Assembly (NCBI GenBank): GCA_019235885.1
Contig: JAFAKB010000014.1
Location: 35,211-99,210 of the forward strand
DNA length: 64,000 nt
Direction: 5' to 3'
Origin: Candidatus Eremiobacterota bacterium
GTDB lineage: Bacteria > Vulcanimicrobiota > Vulcanimicrobiia > Vulcanimicrobiales > Vulcanimicrobiaceae
Shown here piece after piece: positions 42,119 to 50,350 of this stretch. The notes under the pieces were generated by a model that saw only the letters and a program-made list of their open reading frames with translations, searched no databases and was not told where the DNA came from. Position 1 is the first letter of the stretch, and each line of letters begins with the position of its first letter. The position numbers and the translations under genes are program-made.

Positions 42119-42150
42119 ATAGGATACCATGAACGGTGAGCCAATCCTAT
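42119..42150. promoter_or_regulatory. Inverted repeat upstream of the HipA-like operon
   Basis: ATAGGAT (42119-42125) and ATCCTAT (42144-42150), 18 bp apart, in the intergenic region 51 bp before the kinase gene start. Candidate operator. Confidence 0.4.
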
Positions 42151-42216
42151 ACGGAGCGCGAATGATTACCTAAATCGCCCTACTTTGTCGTCGTCCGTGC
42201 TCGGCGGTTTTCGCGC

Positions 42217-42960
42217 TTAGAGCTGCGCCTCCACCCGTTCCAGCGCGCTGGTCAGCTGGCCGTCGAGGAGGCCGATCGTGCGCTGCGCACAGCGCGCGAA
42301 GCGGCGGTCGTGCGTCACCATGACGATCGTCGAGCCGTCCTTGTGAAGTTCTTCCAGCAGGTCCATGACGGACTGGCCGTTCGTCGTGTCCAGGTTGCCC
42401 GTCGGCTCGTCGGCGAGCAGCAGCGAGGGTTCGCCGGCGAGCGCGCGCGCGACCGCGACGCGCTGTTGCTGGCCGCCGGAAAGCTGCGCCGGATAATGCC
42501 CGCGCCGGTGCATGATCCCCACCCGCTCCAGCACGTTCGAGACGCGCGCCTTGCGCTCTGAGCGCGTCATCCCGCGGTAGACCAGCGGCAGCTCGACGTT
42601 CTCCTCGACCGTGAGGTCGCCGATCAGGTTGAAGCTCTGGAAGATGAAGCCGATCTCGCGGTTGCGGATCTTCGCCCGCTGGTTGAGCGAGAGCCGCGCG
42701 ACCGGCCGGCCGTTGAGGACGTACTCGCCCGCCGTCGGAACGTCGAGCAAGCCGATGATCGAGAGCAGCGTCGACTTGCCGCAGCCCGAGGGTCCTTCGA
42801 TCGAGACGTACTCGCCGCGCTCGATGTTGAGCGTCACGTCGCGCAGCGCGCGCGTTTCGACGGTGTCGGTGAAGTAGCTCTTCCCGATCTGCTTCATCTC
42901 GAGGAGCGGCGTGCTCATCGTGGGACTCGCTTTCGTGGAACGCTCGGGGTCGGCGATCAT
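42217..42960 (-). CDS. MacB-type ABC transporter ATP-binding protein
   Basis: 247 residues from ATG 42960 in ATGA overlap with the adaptor gene (an internal ATG at 42918 is the alternative). Walker [14 protein letters not shown]-loop [17 protein letters not shown], signature [15 protein letters not shown], Walker [15 protein letters not shown] and H-loop MVTHD are intact. This LolD/MacB class drives mechanotransmission by the permease encoded two genes upstream. Last gene of a five-gene export operon. Confidence 0.95.
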   Translation of the reverse strand: MIADPERSTKASPTMSTPLLEMKQIGKSYFTDTVETRALRDVTLNIERGEYVSIEGPSGCGKSTLLSIIGLLDVPTAGEYVLNGRPVARLSLNQRAKIRNREIGFIFQSFNLIGDLTVEENVELPLVYRGMTRSERKARVSNVLERVGIMHRRGHYPAQLSGGQQQRVAVARALAGEPSLLLADEPTGNLDTTNGQSVMDLLEELHKDGSTIVMVTHDRRFARCAQRTIGLLDGQLTSALERVEAQL

Positions 42961-44213
42961 TGGAGACGCACCTCGGTTTGGCTGTCGTACTTGGACATGT
43001 CGGAGATGATGACGGTATCGCCCGGGCGCAGCCCGGAGACGACGGAGACGCGGTCGGCCGAACCGCGTCCGAGCCGGACGCGAACGCGCGCCGCGCGCCG
43101 GCCGCCGTCGGCGAGCTTGAACAGGTCGACCTCGGAGTTGTCGTTGGCGCCCGCGGGGCGGCCGATCGTCACCGAGTTCGGGATCCGCGAGAGCACGATC
43201 GAGCCGTCGACGTGCAGATCGGGGCGAGCACCCGGCGGCAACGCGCGGGTGAACGTCACGTCGACGTCGACGGTACCGTTCGAGGCCGACGGCGCGATGT
43301 GCGAGACGCGGCCGGTGACGATTCCGTTCCCGGTGTCGACCTTCGCCGCCATGCCGAGCGCGACTTGGTGCGCCTGCGCTTCGGGAACTTGCAGCACCGC
43401 CTTGAGGCTGCGCTGGTCGGCGACCTTCGCGATCTCCATTCCGGCGGGGAGCACCGCGCCGGGCTGCGTCTCGACCGTCTGCACGACGCCGTCGGCGCCG
43501 GCGAGAACGGTAAGCGTCGCGATCTCGGCTTGCTTCGCAGCGAGCTGGGCCTGCGCTTTCTGCACGTCGGCTTGCGCCGCCGCGATCTTCGCGCGCTGGT
43601 TCGACGCGTTCACCGCCGCCGACTCGCGCGCCGTCGCGACCGCGCGCTGCGCCTGCAAGGCGTTGATCTCGGCGGTCCGATAGACCGACGAGGCGGTGAG
43701 ACCGCGCTGGTAGAGGCTCTTCTCCGCCGAGTAGTTGATCTGCGCGAGCTGGCTCTGCGAGCCGGCGTTCTTGACGTCGGCGTCGTCTTTGATCCCCGCC
43801 GCGACCGCCTGCTGGCGCGCGCTTTGCAGCTCCGCTTCCGCGACCGTCAGCGTCGCCTGCGCGTCGGCGGCGGCGGCGATCAAGTCGGGGTTGTCGAGCT
43901 GCGCGATCGGCGTGCCGGCACCGACGATCGCACCCGGCCGCACGTAGACGGCGCGCACCCTGCCGGGCTGCGCGCCCGAGACGATCTGGATGCGTTCGGA
44001 GACGAGCTTCCCGGCTTCGTCGACCGAGCTCACGAGCGTGCCCGAGCGCGCGGTGTCGGTGATGACGGTCGCGCGGTCGACGACGACCGCCGCGCGCGGC
44101 AAGTGCGAGACGAAGTAGACGGAGCCGGCGATCGCGCACGCGCCGGCGCCGATCCCGAGGATGGCGAGGAGGCGGCCGGGCCGCAGAGCAGGTTGTTCGC
44201 GAACGACGTCCAT
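42957..44213 (-). CDS. MacA-like periplasmic adaptor (HlyD/RND type)
   Basis: 418 residues. N-terminal membrane helix (LLAILGIGAGACAIAGSVYFV), a lipoyl half-motif (GRVRAVYVRPGAIVGAGTPIAQLDNPDL), a long alanine-rich coiled-coil hairpin (AEKSLYQRGLTASSVYRT, AAQADVQKAQAQLAAKQAEI) and the second lipoyl half (GADGVVQTVETQPGAVLPAGM), then beta-barrel and membrane-proximal domains. Bridges the inner-membrane permease and the TolC-like channel of the same operon. Confidence 0.93.
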   Translation of the reverse strand: MDVVREQPALRPGRLLAILGIGAGACAIAGSVYFVSHLPRAAVVVDRATVITDTARSGTLVSSVDEAGKLVSERIQIVSGAQPGRVRAVYVRPGAIVGAGTPIAQLDNPDLIAAAADAQATLTVAEAELQSARQQAVAAGIKDDADVKNAGSQSQLAQINYSAEKSLYQRGLTASSVYRTAEINALQAQRAVATARESAAVNASNQRAKIAAAQADVQKAQAQLAAKQAEIATLTVLAGADGVVQTVETQPGAVLPAGMEIAKVADQRSLKAVLQVPEAQAHQVALGMAAKVDTGNGIVTGRVSHIAPSASNGTVDVDVTFTRALPPGARPDLHVDGSIVLSRIPNSVTIGRPAGANDNSEVDLFKLADGGRRAARVRVRLGRGSADRVSVVSGLRPGDTVIISDMSKYDSQTEVRLQ

Positions 44214-44219
44214 CGTGTA

Positions 44220-46784
44220 CTACTCGTGGCGGAGAGCGACGGCGGGATCGACGCGCATCGCCCGAATCCCGGGCAGCAGCGCGGCGAGCAAGCCGGTCGC
44301 GAGCAAGGTCAGCGCGACCAGAACGTAGGTGAGCGGATCGAGCGGGGTGATCTCGTAGAGCTGCGAGGAGAGCGCTTGGGTGATGAACAGGCTGACCATC
44401 AGACCGATCACCAAGCCGAGCGTGCTTTGAACAAGCTGCGAGCGCAGCACGAGCGCCAGGATCGCGCGCGGCTGCGCGCCGATCGCGAGGCGAATGCCGA
44501 GCTCGGAGGTGCGCGAGGCGACCGCGTGCGAGGTGACGCCGTAGATCCCGACCAGCGCGAGGAGCAGCGCCGCCGCGGCGAGGCAGCTCAGCAAGATCAT
44601 CCCCGCGCGCCACGACGCGTCTTTGACGGCGAGGATTTCCGCGACCGGCCGGATCGTCGGCGTCGCGACGAGCGGATCGAAGCGGGTGGTGAGCGCGGCG
44701 ATCTGCGTGCTTAGGCTCGGCACGTTGCCGTTCGTGCGCACGAAGAGCGAGAACTGGTGCCGGCCGTCGACCGGCGTCGCGAACGCGCGCGTGTACAGCG
44801 CCGGCTGATCGTTTGCGGCCGTGTTTACGATCGAGCTCGCGACGCCGACCACCGAGAGCACCTTCGCGCCGTCGAAACCCTGCGTGTACACGTGCTTCCC
44901 GAGCGGATCGCCGGCGTCGAAGAGCTTCGCCATGCGCTGGTCGACGATCACCTCGTTGCTCGCCGCCGAGCTGACGCCGTCGCGGAAGTTCCGGCCGAAC
45001 CCGACCGGAAGTCCGAGCGTTTGGAAGAACTCCGGCGTCACCGACGTCACGTTCAGGCTCCCGATCGGCGCGCCGCCCGGCTTGAGCGCGTACTGCTCGC
45101 CGAAGAACGTCGAGACCAGGCTGTGGTCTGCGTAGCCGACCGACGTGACGCCGGGGATCGCGCGCACCTCGCCGCTGAGCCGGTCGACGGCGTTGCGGTA
45201 GCTCTCGGCGGCGCCGTACTTCGCCACCGGCAGGTTGTAGTCGACCTCGTAGAGGTTGTCGGTCGAGAAGCCGTGGCCGACGTTCGAGGCGATGAAGAAG
45301 CTGTGCAGGAGCAGCCCGGCCGCGACCAGCAGCGGAAAAGCGAGCCCGATCTCGGCGACGCCGAGCGCGAAGCGCAGCCGGGGCGCGGCGAACGCGCCGC
45401 TGCGCGTCCCCGCCCGAATCCCCGCGCCGTCGCCGCCGCGGCGCTGGCGGATCATCGTCGGCAACACGCCGGCGAAGAGCGCGACGAACACCATCAGCAC
45501 GGCGATGAACGCGAACACGTGGCCATCGGGACGGACGTTCGGCAGCCGCGCGATCGCGGGGCTCAGCGAGAGCGCGCCGGCGAAGAGCGTCGTCCCCAGC
45601 CAGGCGCCGAACAGCACGCCGAGCACGGCGAACAGCGTCGACTCGTAGATCAAGAGCGACGCGATCTGACCGCTCGAGGCGCCGAGCGCGGAGCGCAGCA
45701 CGAACTCTTGCCCGCGCGAGGCGGCGCGCGTGAGCAGCAGGTTTCCGACGTTGAGGCAGGCGACCAGCAGCACCGCGATTACCGCCGCGAACAGCGTCCA
45801 CAGATAGCGCCCTTCGTCGAGCGCGTCGCTGTTGAGCGGGTTCACCATCGCGCGCATGCTCTTCGCCGCGTCGGGGACCGGCTGTCCGGGCGGGAAGAGC
45901 GATGCGACGATGCGCTGCGCGTCGCTCGCGGCGGCGACCGGCGTCACGTTCGCCTTCAGCTTGCCGAACGTGTCGGTGATCAGCGGGTTGCCGTTGCCTT
46001 GATCGCCGACACTCTGCGCGGCGGAGCGCGAGATGCTCCAGAAATCCGGATGGAACGGCCCTTTGCGAATCGACTCCAGCGCCGGCGGCGCGACGCCGGC
46101 GATCACGAAGTCGAGCGGCTGCAAGGCCGAGGAGGGCGTGAAGCGCAGGCGCTGCCCCAGGACGTGCGGATCGGAGCCGAAGCGCCGCCGCCAGAGCTGA
46201 TCGGAGATGACGACGGAATTCCCGCCGACGTCCGCCGCGGAAAGCAGCCGCCCGAGCTCGGGCTGCGCGCCGAGCAGCGAGAAAAAGTTCGGCGTCGCGA
46301 TCCCGCGGTGCGCGGCGTACGTGACGCCGCTGCCGACGATCGCGCCCGGATCTTCGGCGACGGCGCCGACGGCATCGAACGAGTGCACGTTCGAAGCGAC
46401 GGCTTTGTCCATCCCGGCCAGCAGCAGCGTCGCGCCCGGCTTCGCCGGATCGCCGATCGTGATGCGGACCAGGCGGTTCGCGTCGGGGAAGGGGAGCGGC
46501 TGGAGCAGCGCGGCATTGAACGCGGTGAAGACCGCGACGTTGCCGCCGATCGCGACCGCGAGCGTGCCGACGATGACCGCCGCGGAGACCGGCGACTTCA
46601 GCATCGAGCGAACCGCCGTCTTGAGGTTGCGCGCGAGCGCTTCCGCGTGCAGCGTCAAGCCGATCCAGAGGACGTCGAAAAAGTTCGCCGCCTTGCCGCC
46701 CGTCGCGTTGGCGCGAATCTGCTCGTGGTACTCGCCGCGAAACTCGGCGGGGCAAAAGGCGAGGGCGAGGTCGATGAGGCTCAC
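44220..46784 (-). CDS. ADOP-type ABC permease (duplicated MacB/FtsX)
   Basis: 854 residues with two FtsX-type halves, each ending in three to four helices (ALDEGRYLWTLFAAVIAVLLVACLNVGNLLLTRAA; ILLSCLAAAALLLALVGIYGVTSHAVA; SLFITQALSSQLYEITPLDPLTY). The N-terminal extension (SLIDLALAFCPAEFRGEYHEQI) is the short helical segment seen in acidobacterial duplicated permeases. The periplasmic loop lies at about 85-330. Here the permease is not orphan: an ATPase, adaptor, channel and PadR regulator are in the same operon. Confidence 0.92.
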   Translation of the reverse strand: MSLIDLALAFCPAEFRGEYHEQIRANATGGKAANFFDVLWIGLTLHAEALARNLKTAVRSMLKSPVSAAVIVGTLAVAIGGNVAVFTAFNAALLQPLPFPDANRLVRITIGDPAKPGATLLLAGMDKAVASNVHSFDAVGAVAEDPGAIVGSGVTYAAHRGIATPNFFSLLGAQPELGRLLSAADVGGNSVVISDQLWRRRFGSDPHVLGQRLRFTPSSALQPLDFVIAGVAPPALESIRKGPFHPDFWSISRSAAQSVGDQGNGNPLITDTFGKLKANVTPVAAASDAQRIVASLFPPGQPVPDAAKSMRAMVNPLNSDALDEGRYLWTLFAAVIAVLLVACLNVGNLLLTRAASRGQEFVLRSALGASSGQIASLLIYESTLFAVLGVLFGAWLGTTLFAGALSLSPAIARLPNVRPDGHVFAFIAVLMVFVALFAGVLPTMIRQRRGGDGAGIRAGTRSGAFAAPRLRFALGVAEIGLAFPLLVAAGLLLHSFFIASNVGHGFSTDNLYEVDYNLPVAKYGAAESYRNAVDRLSGEVRAIPGVTSVGYADHSLVSTFFGEQYALKPGGAPIGSLNVTSVTPEFFQTLGLPVGFGRNFRDGVSSAASNEVIVDQRMAKLFDAGDPLGKHVYTQGFDGAKVLSVVGVASSIVNTAANDQPALYTRAFATPVDGRHQFSLFVRTNGNVPSLSTQIAALTTRFDPLVATPTIRPVAEILAVKDASWRAGMILLSCLAAAALLLALVGIYGVTSHAVASRTSELGIRLAIGAQPRAILALVLRSQLVQSTLGLVIGLMVSLFITQALSSQLYEITPLDPLTYVLVALTLLATGLLAALLPGIRAMRVDPAVALRHE

Positions 46785-46806
46785 GGCAGCACCCGTTCTT
46801 CCGTTC

Positions 46807-47169
46807 TTACGCTCTCGCGCTCGCCGGCAGCAGCCGGTACGAGCGCGCCAGCCGCACGAGGTCGGCGAGCCGCTCGGCTTCGGCGTGCGCGATCTTCCGC
46901 CCCCACGGCGTGAGGCGGTAGTAGCGGCGCCGCGGATCGATCGGATCGGCGCGGTCGACCTCGACGATCCAGCCGTCGGCCAGCATCTCTTTGATGAGCC
47001 GGTACAGCGTCCCCGCGCGCAGCTTCACGCTCCCGCCGGTCGCCGCTTCGACTTCCTTGGCGATGTGGTACCCGTGCCGCTCGCCCTGCGCCAGCGCGAG
47101 CATGATGTAAAAGCTGCTGGGACTCAGCGGCAAGAGCAGCTGGACGTTCTTCGACGCGGCCGTCGTCAT
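46807..47169 (-). CDS. PadR-family regulator
   Basis: 120 residues from ATG 47169, overlapping the channel gene stop as ATGA. Winged helix: FYIMLALAQGERHGYHIAKEVEAATGGSVKLRAGTLYRLIKEMLADGWI, then RRRYYRLTPWGRKIAHAEAERL. PadR proteins repress exporter operons and release DNA on binding drugs or phenolics; here it probably controls its own operon from the promoter at 48560-48589. Confidence 0.93.
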   Translation of the reverse strand: MTTAASKNVQLLLPLSPSSFYIMLALAQGERHGYHIAKEVEAATGGSVKLRAGTLYRLIKEMLADGWIVEVDRADPIDPRRRYYRLTPWGRKIAHAEAERLADLVRLARSYRLLPASARA

Positions 47170-48551
47170 CTCGCTTGTACCACCTCGTTGGTGCCTAGGG
47201 CGTAGAGATAGGCCTGTTCGGCTTGGCGCAGCGCGTACAGCGCCGAGAGCTGCGCGTTCTGAGCGGCGGCGTAGTTCGCTTGCGCGTTGAGGTAGAGCTC
47301 CAGGACCGACTTGCCGGCGCGGTACTGCGCTTGCCGGCCCTCGAGCAGCCGGCGCGCGAGGTCGACCGACTCGTCGTTCTCGCGCAGCAGTGCCTGTGCC
47401 GCGATGAGCTGCGCGAGCGCGGTGCGCACGTCGACCTGCACCGTCTGCTCTTCGGACTTTTCGGCGGCGACGGCCGACTCCAGCTGCGCCTTCGCGGTCG
47501 CGGTGTTCGCCGCGGTCAGGCCGCCGTCGTACAGCGGGATCTTCACCGCCGCCAGCCACTGCACCGCGGGCGAGGACTGCTGCGGAAAGAAGCCTTGCTG
47601 CTGTTGCTGGAACGCGTGCGAGGCCGAGCCGGTGAGGGTCGGCCGATTGCCGAGGCGCGCCGCGCGCACTTTCTGGCGGCCCGCGTCGGCGGCGCGAATC
47701 GTCGAGAGGTAGTCCGGGCGCAGCGTGAGCGCGGTCGCGAGCGCGACGTCGTAGCTGAGCGGCGTGCCGGCGGGGAGCGTCGTCGCGCGGCCGCTCGCGG
47801 GCGTCGGCTGCGGGCGGACGTCGGCGTCGGCCGGGAGTCCCAGCGCGTGCGCGAACTGCGCCAGCGCGACGATCTCTTGGCTCTGTGCGGTGACGACCTT
47901 CCCTTGCGCCTGAATCGTCGCCGCGTGCGCGGTCGCCAAGTCGATCGGCGCCGCGGTCCCGGCGTCGATCTGTGCCTTGATCAGCCGTTCCTGCGCGAGC
48001 CCCTGGTTGACGATCACCTGCGCGAGCGCGGTTTGCGCCTCGGCTCCGAGCGCGCCGAAGTAGGCCTGCGCGACGTTGTTGGTCAGCGTCTGCAGCGCGC
48101 GGCGGTACGTCTCGCGCGCGGCGTCTTCCGAGGCTTGCGCGGAGCGGATGTTGGAGAGCACCAGCCCGCCGTCGTAGAGCAGTTGGCTCAGCGTGAACGT
48201 CGCCCCGCTGGGCCCGTTTTGCAACGAGGTCGGCGAGACCAGCTGCGCGTTTCCGTTGAACGTCGGGCGCGCGCCGACGCGGGCGGTTTCCGTCGTCGCC
48301 GTCGCGAGGTGGAGCGGCGCGCGCGCGGCCTCGACGGTCGGCGACGTGGCCGCCGCGATCGCGATCGCCTGGTTGAGCGTCACGCGAGTCGGCACGCCGG
48401 TCACGGGACGCGGCGTGAGCGCGTCGCTCGGCGCGGCGCCATAGGCCGGGAACGGCAGCGCGGCGCCCGCGGGCGCGGGAAATGCGGAAGCGGCCACCGT
48501 GAGGGCGGCCCCCAGGGCCCGGAACCGGGGCTGTATCCAATCCCACTGCAT
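47166..48551 (-). CDS. TolC-family outer-membrane efflux channel
   Basis: 461 residues from ATG 48551. Signal peptide GAALTVAASAFPAPAGAA, then two homologous helical-barrel repeats (VTLNQAIAIAAATSPTVEAARAPL; LATALTLRPDYLSTIRAADAGRQKV) with long coiled-coil stretches (KAQLESAVAAEKSEEQTVQVDVRTALAQL). First gene of the tripartite export operon. The strong promoter ends 8 bp before the ATG without a Shine-Dalgarno, so translation may be leaderless. Confidence 0.93.
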   Translation of the reverse strand: MQWDWIQPRFRALGAALTVAASAFPAPAGAALPFPAYGAAPSDALTPRPVTGVPTRVTLNQAIAIAAATSPTVEAARAPLHLATATTETARVGARPTFNGNAQLVSPTSLQNGPSGATFTLSQLLYDGGLVLSNIRSAQASEDAARETYRRALQTLTNNVAQAYFGALGAEAQTALAQVIVNQGLAQERLIKAQIDAGTAAPIDLATAHAATIQAQGKVVTAQSQEIVALAQFAHALGLPADADVRPQPTPASGRATTLPAGTPLSYDVALATALTLRPDYLSTIRAADAGRQKVRAARLGNRPTLTGSASHAFQQQQQGFFPQQSSPAVQWLAAVKIPLYDGGLTAANTATAKAQLESAVAAEKSEEQTVQVDVRTALAQLIAAQALLRENDESVDLARRLLEGRQAQYRAGKSVLELYLNAQANYAAAQNAQLSALYALRQAEQAYLYALGTNEVVQAR

Positions 48552-48559
48552 CCATAAAG

Positions 48560-48589
48560 ATTATAGTTGGGCTGGACACATCGCGTCAA
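48560..48589 (-). promoter_or_regulatory. Sigma-70-like promoter of the TolC-PadR-MacB-MacA operon
   Basis: Minus strand: TTGACG (48584-48589), 18 bp, TATAAT (48560-48565), 8 bp, ATG 48551. Near-consensus boxes in a short AT-rich pocket; the region is the likely PadR target. Confidence 0.7.
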
Positions 48590-48726
48590 GTGTAGTAAGA
48601 TCGCCGTAGCAAAAGACGCCCGCCGGTCATCGACGCGCCCTTTTCTCTTCGAGAAGGCGGCGCGAGCGATCCGATACGTCCGGCAGCTAAGACTTCGTCT
48701 TGAGTATTCTGTGTGAGGGTGCCGCA

Positions 48727-49815
48727 GTGTCAGCCGGACTGTTCCCGTTTGCAATCGCCTTGCTCGTCGCCGCAGCGGCTCTCCTCGCCTGCGCGCTCGG
48801 TGCGCCGCTGTTCGCGAGAATTCGCCAGCCGCGCGTCGTCGCGGAGCTCTGCGTCGGTATTCTGGCAGGCTTTGCGCTCGCGCAGGGCGCCGCGGCGTTC
48901 GGCCTCCCGGTTCTGACGGCGCAGGTGAAGGGAATTCTGTACTGGATCAGCGAGCCGGCGCTGCTGGCGTACATGTTCTGCCTGGGCTACGCGACGAACC
49001 TGACGCACCTGCGCGACGGGCTCGCGCGCTCCTCGTCGATCGCCTTCTCGCGCATCAGCGTCGCGTTCACGCTCACGTTCCTTATCTTGTCGGTGAATTG
49101 GGCGTGGGGCATCGACCCCGCGCCCTCGCTGGGCGGAAAGCTCGCGATCTGCGGCGCGATGTCGGTGACGGCGTTCCCGGTGATGGCGCGCATCCTCGAC
49201 GAGCTGCGCATGTTGTCGAGCCGCGTGGGGTTGACCGCGCTCTCCGCAGCCGGGGTCGACGACGCGCTTGCGTGGACACTGCTCGGCGTGCTGGGCGCGA
49301 TCGCGACGGGTTCCGCCGCGGGGATCGATCCGGTCCTCGTCGCCTTCGGCGCCGGCCTGCTGACGCCGCGCCTCCCCGCGATCTCGGAGCCGCTCAAGCA
49401 GGTGCAGCAGTGGGCGACCAGGCTGATGCCGTTGTTCTTCACGCTGTCCGGGATGAACGCCGTCGTCACGGGCTGGGTGACGGCGCTCCCCGCGATCGCG
49501 CTGTGGACCGCGTGGGCGACGGTGACCACGGCCGGCGGGAGCTATGCAGCGGCGCGCGCAAACCGCTTCGGCAAGCAGAGCTCCCTCACGATCGCCGCGC
49601 TGATGAACTGCCGCGGCGTGGTCGGATTGATCTTTCTCTCGGTCGGGTTGCGCAACGGCTTGATCACGCAGCACACCTACGCCGTGCTGCTCGGCGTGGC
49701 GCTCGCGACGACGTTCCTCACCACGCCGATCGTTATCCTGACGGCGCGTGTGCGCCAGGGCGCCGCCGGCGGCGCCGCCCAGCCTGCGAGCGCACTGCTT
49801 GCGGAAGTCTCGTAA
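48727..49815 (+). CDS. CPA2-type cation/proton antiporter
   Basis: 362 residues from GTG 48727 (GAGGG upstream). About eleven helices with CPA2 patterns: PRVVAELCVGILAGFALAQG, WISEPALLAYMFCLGYATNL, AICGAMSVTAFPVMARILDEL and the ion-site-like VGLTALSAAGVDDALAWTLLG, where the Asp-Asp pair marks the exchange site. There is no C-terminal TrkA-N domain, so it is a short antiporter. It stands divergent from the export operon near the NRPS region; a link to the biosynthetic genes is possible but unproven. Confidence 0.88.
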   Translation: MSAGLFPFAIALLVAAAALLACALGAPLFARIRQPRVVAELCVGILAGFALAQGAAAFGLPVLTAQVKGILYWISEPALLAYMFCLGYATNLTHLRDGLARSSSIAFSRISVAFTLTFLILSVNWAWGIDPAPSLGGKLAICGAMSVTAFPVMARILDELRMLSSRVGLTALSAAGVDDALAWTLLGVLGAIATGSAAGIDPVLVAFGAGLLTPRLPAISEPLKQVQQWATRLMPLFFTLSGMNAVVTGWVTALPAIALWTAWATVTTAGGSYAAARANRFGKQSSLTIAALMNCRGVVGLIFLSVGLRNGLITQHTYAVLLGVALATTFLTTPIVILTARVRQGAAGGAAQPASALLAEVS

Positions 49816-49858
49816 TCTCATCTCGCTCTCATCACCCACCTACGGAGGCTCGACTCAC

Positions 49859-50287
49859 ATGAAAAAGATGTTCTGGACCGCACCGGCCGCGCTGCTGCTG
49901 GCGGCGTCGTTGGCTCCCGTCGCAGCGCTCGCGCAGCAGGGACCCGGCCCCGACCAAATGCAGAAGATGCAGGCGCTGGGGCAGCAGATTCAAGCGCTGC
50001 ACAAGCAGGCTCACGTGAAGATGCTCGCCGCGATCACGCCCGAGCACCGCAAGCTCGTCGCGAAGCTGAAGGCGCAGCACGTCGCCGAGGACAAGGCGAC
50101 GAAGATCGTCGATGCGGCGCTCACGCCGCGCGAGACAGCCGCCGTGCTGAAGATCGACAACGAGCGCCGCGCGCAGGAGCACAAGCTCGTCGCGTCGGTC
50201 GGGCCGGGGCTCATGCTGCAGGAAGGCAAAGCCGATCCCGGCCAACTGCTGCTCGATTCGCAGCACCTCCAGCTGATGACGCCGTAG
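49859..50287 (+). CDS. Secreted helical protein, Spy/CpxP-like
   Basis: 142 residues, ATG 49859 with ACGGAGG before it. Signal peptide MFWTAPAALLLAASLAPVAALAQ. The mature part is Gln/Lys-rich helix (QMQKMQALGQQIQALHKQAH, MLAAITPEHRKLVAKLKAQH), like periplasmic Spy/CpxP or heavy-metal sensor proteins, but without the LTxxQ motifs. Function is not established. Confidence 0.65.
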   Translation: MKKMFWTAPAALLLAASLAPVAALAQQGPGPDQMQKMQALGQQIQALHKQAHVKMLAAITPEHRKLVAKLKAQHVAEDKATKIVDAALTPRETAAVLKIDNERRAQEHKLVASVGPGLMLQEGKADPGQLLLDSQHLQLMTP

Positions 50288-50350
50288 GCCGTCTCGACAG
50301 CGCAGTCTGAAAGCTCCATGTTACCGAGAATGCAGTAGGCAGGTGGCACC

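Noticed and set aside
44757..46913. 718-codon open frame on the plus strand opposite the ADOP permease
   Set aside because: Its translation is Arg/Glu/Asp-rich without domains; it mirrors the third-position GC of the real gene on the other strand.
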